DNA from: Bursaphelenchus xylophilus
Taxonomy: Eukaryota > Nematoda > Chromadorea > Rhabditida > Aphelenchoididae
Direction: 5' to 3'
Assembly (NCBI GenBank): GCA_904066235.2
Contig: CAJFCV020000002.1
Location: 10,788,001-10,852,000, forward strand
Length of the DNA: 64,000 bases
Shown here: piece after piece, positions 56,067 through 64,000 of the stretch
Numbering within the stretch: position 1 is the first letter of the stretch
Layout: each line of letters begins with the position of its first letter
Position numbers and translations under genes: made by a program
Notes under the pieces: generated by a model
Seen by the model: only the letters and a program-made list of their open reading frames with translations
Database searches by the model: none
What the model was told of the DNA's origin: nothing

Positions 56067-59000
56067 TTAGACTTCTTTCGGGTCGGGGGTGGGACGAAGT
56101 TCGATGGTGAGGCGGATGGGTTGGGTGATTTGGGTCTTGACCGGCAGGTAGGCCAACAGTTCCTCGGGGAGATTGGCGTTTTGGTCCAGTACTTTCAGGA
56201 CGACGGTTTGATTGTGCATTGTTTTCGAGGTCTCCAGATTTTGGAAGTAGGCTTCGGGGATGTTCACGGAGAGCGGGGAGGCGGAGCCGGACTGAAAATG
56301 GGGGAAATAAGTCAAAAATTATTAAAAAATTTTGAAAAAAATTTCAAAAAAATTAATTTTTATAATCTAAATCAAGGTAAAATCGAGTGCAAAATAATTT
56401 TAAACAATTTTAGAGATCATAACCCTCTTGATTTAGCTACTACCACTTCGAAAAATTAAAAAAAAAATTTGAAAAAAAATTAAAAAATTGAAAAAAAAAT
56501 TAATTTTTATAATCTAAATCAAGGTAAAATCGAGGGTAAAATATTTTTAAATAAGCTTTGAGGTCATAACCTTCTTGATTTAGCTATTACCACTCCACAA
56601 AATCAAAAAAAAAATTTTTGAAAAAAAAAATTTTGTTCTAAAATAATGTGAAAAAGTGTCCAAAATAAATCCCAATAGTCTCTAAATTCTCTACACTCTC
56701 TATTCTATCCATTTTACCCACAAAATCATCTAAATTCAATCAAAAATCACCAAAAATTCATCTAAAACAAGGTCCCAAAAAAAATTTCATTTCTCCCCAA
56801 ATCCCATTCCTTTCAAAAATCCCCTGCAACCTACAGTATGTGAGTGTTTCTCCTCCTTATTCCCGGGCCTGAACTCCTCTCGGCCTCTGGCGAACCTCAG
56901 GGCGGCTTCATCGACGCTTTCCAGCACCTGATCCTCGGCCTTCATGCCGTCCAGGAAGGTCTGGCTGAGCTGGTTGCTGTGGTGAGTCATCAGGTGCAGG
57001 CTCAGCTTCTCGGCCTCCATTTTGCCCACGCACACGGGGCAGCACTCCTCCGAGATGGAGGCGGTGGAGGAGCTCGAGCTGGGCGGCGGTACCGTGTCCT
57101 GGGGCTCCAATTTCGTGAATTCCTGGGTGCTGTCGAAGTTGGTCGGGGTTTTTTGGCTGACCTCGCACTCGGAGGAGGCCGAGGAGCCGGCGTGGTTGTT
57201 GTTGTTGGTGCTGGGGACGGGCTGCGCGTTCGTCAGCGGCATGATCCCGTGCGCGTCGCGTTTGTGGTCGCGCAGCTGGGTGCGGGTGTCCAGTTTGATC
57301 TTGCACAGGTCGCATCTGAAATGTCTTCAATTAGCGATACAATAATTGAAAGTTTATCCAAAACCTCCAAGAAGTCTGCAAACAATTTAGAAAAAAAATC
57401 GAATTGCACTGTGCGGGAAAAATAAGAACTTAAATTTTCGCACCGTGCAAAAAAAAAGAAACGCCAAATTTTGCACAGTGCAGAATAAAAAATTTTCTCA
57501 TCGCACAGTGCAATCAACTTTTCACTGCACTGTGCAGTGAAAGTTTGCACTGTGCGGTGAAAAAATTTAAAAATCGCACAGTGCAGTCAAAAAAATCAAA
57601 AATTTTGCACAGTGCAAAAGATCCAAAACTTCGCACAGTGCAAAAAAAATCAAAAATTTCTCATATTTCGCACCGTGCAAAAAAATCAAAAATTTCTCAT
57701 ATTTCGCACCGTGCAAAAAATCAAAAAATTTCGCACTGTGCAAAAAAAATCTAAAATTTCTCATGTTTCGCACCGTGCAAAAAAATCAAAAATTTCGCAC
57801 TGTGCAAAAAAAATCAAAAATTTCTCATATTTCGCACCGTGCAAAAAATCAAAAAATTTCGCACTGTGCAAAAAAAATCTAAAATTTCTCATGTTTCGCA
57901 CCGTGCAAAAAAATTAAAAATTTCGCACTGTGCAAAAAAATTCAAAAATTTCTCATATTTCGCACCGTGCAAAAAAATCAAAAATCTCGCACCGTGCAAA
58001 AAATCATAAATTTTGCACAGTGCAAAAAACCAAAAATTTCGCACCGTGCAAAAAAATCAAAAATTTCCCATATTTCGCACAGTGCAAACTCTCCAAACCC
58101 CCAAAATCCTCCCAACTCTCCTACCTGAAGCTCAACCCTCCTTCCTTTTCCTTCTCGAGTGTATCAATGTTAGCGATGACGCTCTTATTCTCATCAATCA
58201 CGATATTGTGCATCTTGAGCATGTGTGTTCTCAAAAAATACTTGTTGCAGACCTCTTTGTTGCACAGGTCGCAGTAATTCTTGCTGGTGGAGGAGTACTG
58301 TCGTTTCGGTGTTTTGGGGACCTGCTGGGCCTGGTTGACGAGTTGGGCCATGCGGGCCATGTCGAGTTGGTTTTCGAGGCCCAGCGACTGGCTGTTGAAG
58401 TTTGGGAACATTGGGAAGTTGAAGTTGGGCATGGATAAGCTGGGAAGCAGCTGGTTGAGGACGCTCGCCGGGTCCGATGAGGTGGGGACGTTGACGTGCG
58501 GGGTGGGTGGGGTGTTTTCGGGCGAGTTGGTGGGCGAGCGGATCTGTTTTTGGGCCTGTTGCAGGAGGAAGTTGCCCAGGTCCAGCTTCTCCAGCAAATC
58601 GCTGTCCTTCTTCTCGGTTTGCGCGGTGAGGCGGGGCATTTTAGCGACCGGCCGGTCGTCCGAGTGTTGTGGCGCTGGCGAGGCGGTGGTGCTGACGTTT
58701 GAGCGCTTTTGCGGCTGAAAAATTAGGGAAATTAGGGTAAAATCGAAAAATTTTAAAAAAATCGCAATTTTTTTAAAATTATCAAAAATTACAGTAATCC
58801 AAAAGCCAAAATAGATAATTAAACACTCGAAAAGACATGGCATGATCATTAACTTGATCAAACCCATCAAAAAATCTCGTTTTTCCAAGACTTTTTCCTA
58901 GTGTTTCCCGTTAAAAATTTTTGGCAAAATTGAAAAGTACAGTAATCCGAACGGCCCAGTAATTCACAACAGCCTTTTTTAGACCCTGTTTTATCCCTGT

Positions 59001-61207
59001 ACATCAAAAAAATAATAAAATTATTTTGAATTTTTCAAGAAATTTCAAAAAATCGAAAACCCGCTTATAACAAAAATTACAGTAATCCAAATGCCCTGAA
59101 ACTTCACAAAAGCCTCTTCTAGACCCTATTCTATCTCTACACATCAAAAAACAACAAAATTATTTTGAATTTCCCAAGAAATTTCAAAAATTCCGCTATC
59201 CAAAGACCTTATTATAACTAAAATTACAGTAACCCTATGGCCCAAAAATTTTCCCCAAAGCCTCTTCACACCCTTTATAAATAATAAACACCACAATCAC
59301 CAACCTTATTCATTGTCTGTGTGTCCAGCGGGCCCAACAAGGAGGTGGCATTGGGGCCCAACAACCTCATCAAATCGGCGCCGCCTTCGGCCGGGTTCAG
59401 CGTCGCCAGGAAGTTCAACAACTGCTGGGGGTCCAGCTCGTTCTGGGCCGGCTGCTGCGGCTGCGGTGGGTGGTCGTTGAGGAGGCGCGACATCAGGTCG
59501 TTCGAGTTTATGGCTGGGGTGGTGGGCTCGGAGAAGACGGGCGACTGCTCGGCGTGCTCGGTCTGCGCCGAGGAGCGGCCGTTCTGGAAGAGGGCTTGGT
59601 TGAAGAGCGTGTCGAACATTGAGGAGGTTCCGTTCGAGTTCTGAGCATTCTGAAAAAAACGGTTGGTTAATTTTTTCAACTTTTTTTGGGGATTTTTTCA
59701 ATTTTTTGGTAAAAAAATCCGTGGAGAATTGTGAAAAATTATGCTGTAAATAGTTATCAAGGTCCCATCTTTTATATACATTAATTTGAAGGCAAGTTAA
59801 ACCTTTTTTTACCTTTTCAACCCCTAATTTACCTTATTTTAGCAAAACATGCCTAAATTTTCAATTTTCCTCAATTTTTCGATAAAAAATCGTTGAGAAA
59901 TTGTGAAAAATCTCATTGTAAACACTTTTCAAGGTCTCATCTTCTATATACACTCATTTAAAGGCAATTTAAGACCTTTTCAAACTCTAATTTACCTTAT
60001 TTTAGCCAAAAAACCCCAAATTTTCTTTTTTTTCCTAAAAAAATCATATAAAACTAACTTCAGCTGCCCTAAAATATTCTAAAATATAATTAACAAAGTC
60101 TTTACTCAATTATACAATCAAAATTACCTCAATAACTCCAAAAAAAATTTCGAATTTTACCTTATTTTACCAAGAGCCCCCCAAAAAATCGAAAAATTTG
60201 CAAAACCGCAACTTTTGATTCCCTGCACCTTCCCGGACCGTATCGCTGATAACACAGCACTTCTTCCGCTACTGTATCGGCCCTCCACAACACCACAAAG
60301 GCTTGGAAACATTTGCGATAAGCGGTTTTTTCTCGGTGTTTTTATTGAAATTTCCAAAATTTTTTGCGGACCCTCCGCTTATCGGCAAACTGCGATCGGC
60401 GTCGACTCCTCTTCGCGAAATTAATAATTCGTTTAAACGACGCTAAAAAACGCGCTCTTCCATGGGCAGCGTGACTGTTTTTTCGCATCGATAAAATCGA
60501 AGAAAAATGGGGATGGAGGGGGGGACGGGAAAAAGTTTCGAAAATAACGGTGCGAAATTTTGTAAACAGTCCGTCGAAGTTGGACGGTTCGATAGTAAAG
60601 AGAAGAGTCCGCACGCATCCCCCTGAGGGTCTTTATTGGGCCATCCGGCGGCGCTGTAAAACGCTACGGTAGGGAAAGGGGCGGGAGCGGGGAAAAGCGG
60701 ATTTTTCGCCGCTAATCCCATGCTCTACGTGCGAAATTTTGTGACGAATGGGATGCTAAGGACATTGCCTCAGTGCCTAGAGCAATCTACAATCCGATTT
60801 TTGGGCTACTGTAACAGTAAAAGCGAGCTGGAGGAGAAAGAAGAGTTTGGAGAGGTTTCGGTGGGAAAAATCGATAAAATCTGATAAGCAAGAAGATGAA
60901 TGGTTTGGTTTTTCATCTCAAAAGAACCGCCAGAAAATTTAACAGCTACATCTAGTCGATAAACATCAAAATAACATTGGTTTACCCATCAAAAAATCGA
61001 AATCTCCATCAACATCACCTAAAATAAGGTCGGACCAAAAATTCACCCCTCCAAACCAAATTTTTGGTAGCAAAATGTTTCCAGATAGCATTATCAACCC
61101 AACAGCTTCAAAATAACACCACATACCTGCAGCTGCATCATCAATTGTTGGAGATTTTCGGCCTCGGACTTGTTGGCATCCACCAGATCCGAAGAATCGG
61201 TAAGCAT
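56067..61207 (-). CDS. C2H2 zinc-finger protein, probable transcription factor
   Basis: Five exons in phase (61127-61207, 59305-59649, 58125-58714, 56835-57315, 56067-56291) encode 573 residues from the ATG at 61207. The region before this ATG is also open, so the start could lie further upstream. The order is a short leucine- and glutamine-rich N-terminus, a long disordered region with proline, glutamine and asparagine, finger 1 (YCDLCNKEVCNKYFLRTHML then KMH), finger 2 (CDLCKIKLDTRTQLRDHKRD then AH), a serine-rich acidic linker and an atypical finger 3 (CCPVCVGKMEAEKLSLHLMT then HH). The C-terminus is a mixed domain ending PKEV. Paired fingers followed by a distant third suggest DNA or RNA binding in the nucleus. 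The exon 2 donor is GTTGGT, a weak form. Intron 3 is filled with GCACNGTGC dyads. The ortholog is not identified. Confidence 0.85.
56330..56610. repeat. Two-copy tandem repeat in intron
   Basis: About 120-130 bp (TTTATAATCTAAATCAAGG to GATTTAGCTA) occurs twice, at about 56356-56450 and 56504-56595. Confidence 0.7.
57405..58090. repeat. GCACNGTGC array in zinc-finger gene intron
   Basis: About 30 dyads, many in a higher-order unit of about 60-110 bp containing CAAAAATTTCTCATATTTCG. Both A/T-centre and C/G-centre forms alternate within the unit. The array fills intron 3 (57316-58124) almost from end to end. Confidence 0.9.
58785..59275. repeat. Three to four tandem copies of an intron repeat
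   Basis: Each unit of about 140 bp begins AATTACAGTAATCC and contains AGACCCTRTTYTATC and TCAAGAAATTTCAAAAA. The copies differ by 15-25%. Confidence 0.7.
59705..60015. repeat. Two-copy tandem repeat in intron 1
   Basis: About 150 bp, including GAAAAATTRTG and TTTACCTTATTTTAGC, is present twice in succession. Confidence 0.65.
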
Positions 61208-63635
61208 CCTGTTTCGCGGGGCGGACCAATGAAGCTCGAGCAGGGGTTTTGTGCAGAAGCTGATCAAGACTTTTCCCCGTTCTTGGAGCCTGCAACAAAT
61301 TCGGAATGAACTTTGCGAATTTTTGGGCAATAAATCGGCGCCGAGCGCAGAAAAATCGCGAAAATTGTTGAACAACGCGAGATTATGCAACTTTTCTGCA
61401 GTGGAAATAACGCGACAAAGTCGAAATCGTTTGTTGAGGACAGAAAATTTCCAAAAACACGCGGAAAATCAAGGGAAATAAGGGGAAAGAGATCAAATCT
61501 GCCATGAATAATATAAATTGATGGAATATGGGTGAAATCGAGTAAATACTAGGTGGAAAGGGGGTAAAAATAAATGAAAAAAGTAAAATAAGACACTGGA
61601 AAAGGTTATCAACTGAGATTTTCTCGGAATTCGACAAAAATTGAGGATTTTTGGAAGCGCGAGCTGCGCCCAGGCTTAGGAGAGAAATTGCAAATTTGAA
61701 CCCGGAAAATATTAAACTTGGTAAAATACGATGACTTCTACGCTTCGATGAAATTTCAGGCCGTAGGCTTCACTAGATTTTTCACAATAATCATTTCTTT
61801 ACATCCATACCAAGTGCAATATAAATTATTCAAATTTCCGCCCCAAATTCCAATCCCATCTTCTTATGACTTTACGAAAACAGTTCGCAAAGCCCATCGA
61901 AAACAAGTAGGGTGTTTCATTTCCGAAAATTTCGCCACTTTTTTTACAAACAGTTTCATTTTTTTCGCGGCGATCGGCCGCGGCCCATTTTTGGGGCGGG
62001 CGAAGAAGAAACTTCCCCCTATTTCTTTCTCTGCTTTGTATCAGTTATGTTCTTCACTGTTAATTCGGTCGTTTTAAAGCGCGCAAAAACTAATATTTAT
62101 GGAACGGAGCAAAAAAATAGCGCGCCGAAAGCGGAGAGCGGCCGAAACGAAGGCGAATGGGGAAATAGAGCGGGAGAAACGTGGAAATTCGCCGAGATTC
62201 GGCGAGAGGAATGGTGGCGAAGAAAAAGAGTGTTTTAAAAATTTTCCGGAGTTGCCGAATTTCAAACCTTTTCGGGAGATGATAAAGTATCAGTTGGAGC
62301 AATAAAACAAGTCACGTTGGGCAATTGTTGTTTACGCGCACTATCAATGGGACCTGCAAAAGTTTTGGGGTGCCTTTTGGCGCCGCGGTTTTCGGAAATT
62401 TTGGGGAAATTGATCAAGAGATTTTTGAACCTTAATGATGACTAAAATAAGGTCGGAAGCCTTGAAAAGTGACAGGAAATTAATGCGAAAACATTGTAGC
62501 CGATGACAACAGGGTTTGAGAAGAATATTTGGAACAATTTTTCTTTCGAGGTTACTGTACTTTTTAAGAAAATTAAAATTTTTTCCAAATTGATGACTAA
62601 AAAAGATGATGTCAAATTATTGGTAAAAACTTAAATTTGAAAGGCTAAAACAATATTCTGACTCCAAAAAATTCTATGTAGCTACAAAGCAAATGATTTT
62701 TACCCGGAATCATACTGTATTTTCCAAGTAATTTCAAAATTTTCCCGGTTTGGTGACTTAAAAAGAAGTCTCAATTTCTTGTCCTTGGAAAATAGCCTCA
62801 GGGGAGAAATATTATGGTTGGTTGAGAAATATCCTATACTAACTATTTTCAACTTTACTCCTTGTCTCTTACTGTACTTTACTGTAAAACTAAAAGTTTC
62901 CAAAAATGTCTCAAATTGTGTCCGATCTGGCGAGTTAAGCAACGGCTCGATTAGTCGCAAGTTCGAATCCCAGCTCATGCAAAGTTAGATAAATGGTCAG
63001 AAATGTGATTTATAATATTAGTAGAGCTGAATATTAGACAGCAAATTGTTGGAATCCGTATTTTAAACCAATTTAAAGCAAAAAATCCCAAAATTTTAAA
63101 TTTTCAAAACGAAAATCGCCACCCAAAACCGCAAAAAGTACGTCTCATGGTCATGAAAACCGTAAGAACTTCACAAAAATTCCGAAAAAACTCCGAAATG
63201 TGAATCGAATTGACTGATAACCACACGAATCAAATTGAACAAAAAATTAATTATAAACGCTCCAAAAAAACTTTTTCCTTTCTCTCATCAAAAGGCTTTG
63301 AAAAAACATTGCCATAATAACAAAAGAGTTCGAGAAAAAATTTTTTTTTCAAAACACAAATTTTGAAACACCCCAAAAAGCAAAAAAAAAATCATGAGAT
63401 TTGTGAAAAACGTCGAAATTTTCAAAGGTCGCTGCAACGTGAGATGGGAAAATGATCGGTCGAACCGTGCCCTTTTAGCGACGAGAAGGGCAGTTTGTAA
63501 CGAAAACTATTTCGGAAAATATTTTTGAATTTACGTTCCGTGGGAGACACGAGTGGGAATGGACAAAGTTTACTGGATGAACTCGAGGAGGAAAAGTTAT
63601 AAAAAAAGGTGGTTATTGAGTAGTAATATTGGAAA
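61208..63635. other. Upstream region, no supported gene
   Basis: A 68-codon lysine- and arginine-rich frame at 62099-62305 is followed directly by AATAAA. It has no similarity or splice evidence. The remainder is AT-rich, with occasional TAAAATACG and AAAATAAGGTCGGA motifs. Confidence 0.45.
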
Positions 63636-63639
63636 GTAT

Positions 63640-63990
63640 GGTATCGACATAAAGCCAGTTATCTCAGCTCTTATGCTGATATGATTTGAGACACAAAAAA
63701 TTTGAAGCGCCCGATTTTTAAAAGAAATTTGAGATTATCCATAAATTTGATGACCAAAGTGCGAAGTGCAAAAAGTTCTAGTATTTGAATTGCCAGAAAA
63801 ACAAGGGTAGTATCAAAATGAAGCTAGTTACCTCAGCTTTCATGCTGATACGATCTTATGCTCAAAAACTTCTGAAACAACCGATTTTTTGAAGGAAATT
63901 TGAGAGAATCCAAAAAATTTGATGACCAAAGTTCAAGGTCCAAAAAAGTCTAGTATTTGAATAGCCAGCAACACAATTTTAGTATCAAAA
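63640..63990. repeat. Two-copy tandem repeat at the right edge
   Basis: A unit of about 175 bp (AGCCAGTTATCTCAGCT, GATGACCAAAGT, TCTAGTATTTGAAT) occurs twice and may continue beyond the window. Confidence 0.75.
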
Positions 63991-64000
63991 TACAGCCCAG

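Noticed and set aside
62099..62305. 68-codon basic ORF followed by AATAAA
   Set aside because: No promoter, splice signal or similarity was seen. Composition can be explained by local A- and G-rich DNA.

Overview
The window comes from a nematode nuclear genome, most likely a free-living rhabditid related to Caenorhabditis. The evidence is a 127-residue major sperm protein gene, a cuticle collagen with the nematode N-terminal domain, short introns ending in TTTTCAG, apparent trans-splice acceptors just before start codons, and a tubby gene with a nematode-type N-terminus. No prokaryotic feature was seen.

The window has two halves. From 1 to about 24,110 it is an accessory region almost entirely of mobile and virus-derived DNA. 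It holds (a) several decayed copies of an unrecognised small-gene family with its own TATA boxes (205-6440); (b) two long palindromic TA-flanked elements (7101-9259) and fragments of them; (c) gag-like relics and other unassigned small ORFs, some duplicated and some on the minus strand (9581-15100); (d) a chimeric element at 15160-22040, in which an intact RNA-virus RdRp of noda-like type lies directly between a 132-bp LTR fragment and the RNase H, integrase and envelope-like part of a BEL/Pao retrotransposon; and (e) a 1.4-kb inverted-repeat element enclosing a Tc1/mariner transposase remnant (22698-24109). Element (d) is the most interesting object in the window.

From 24,400 to 64,000 the window is ordinary chromosome with seven multi-exon genes whose splice phases all agree: a predicted single-pass membrane protein (minus), RPF1 of 60S ribosome assembly (plus), complex I NDUFB2 (minus), a major sperm protein (plus), a cuticle collagen (minus), TUB-1 (minus, about 12 kb) and a three-finger C2H2 protein (minus). 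The genes are independent and no operon was evident. rpf-1 and NDUFB2 converge with a gap of about 220 bp.

The introns and intergenic spaces of this half are packed with foldback MITEs, several of them nested, and with dispersed and arrayed copies of a 9-bp dyad GCACNGTGC (about 100 copies by eye) that I cannot assign to a known element. Long open frames inside these arrays and palindromes are by-products of repetition, not genes. All repeat alignments and exon models were made by eye.
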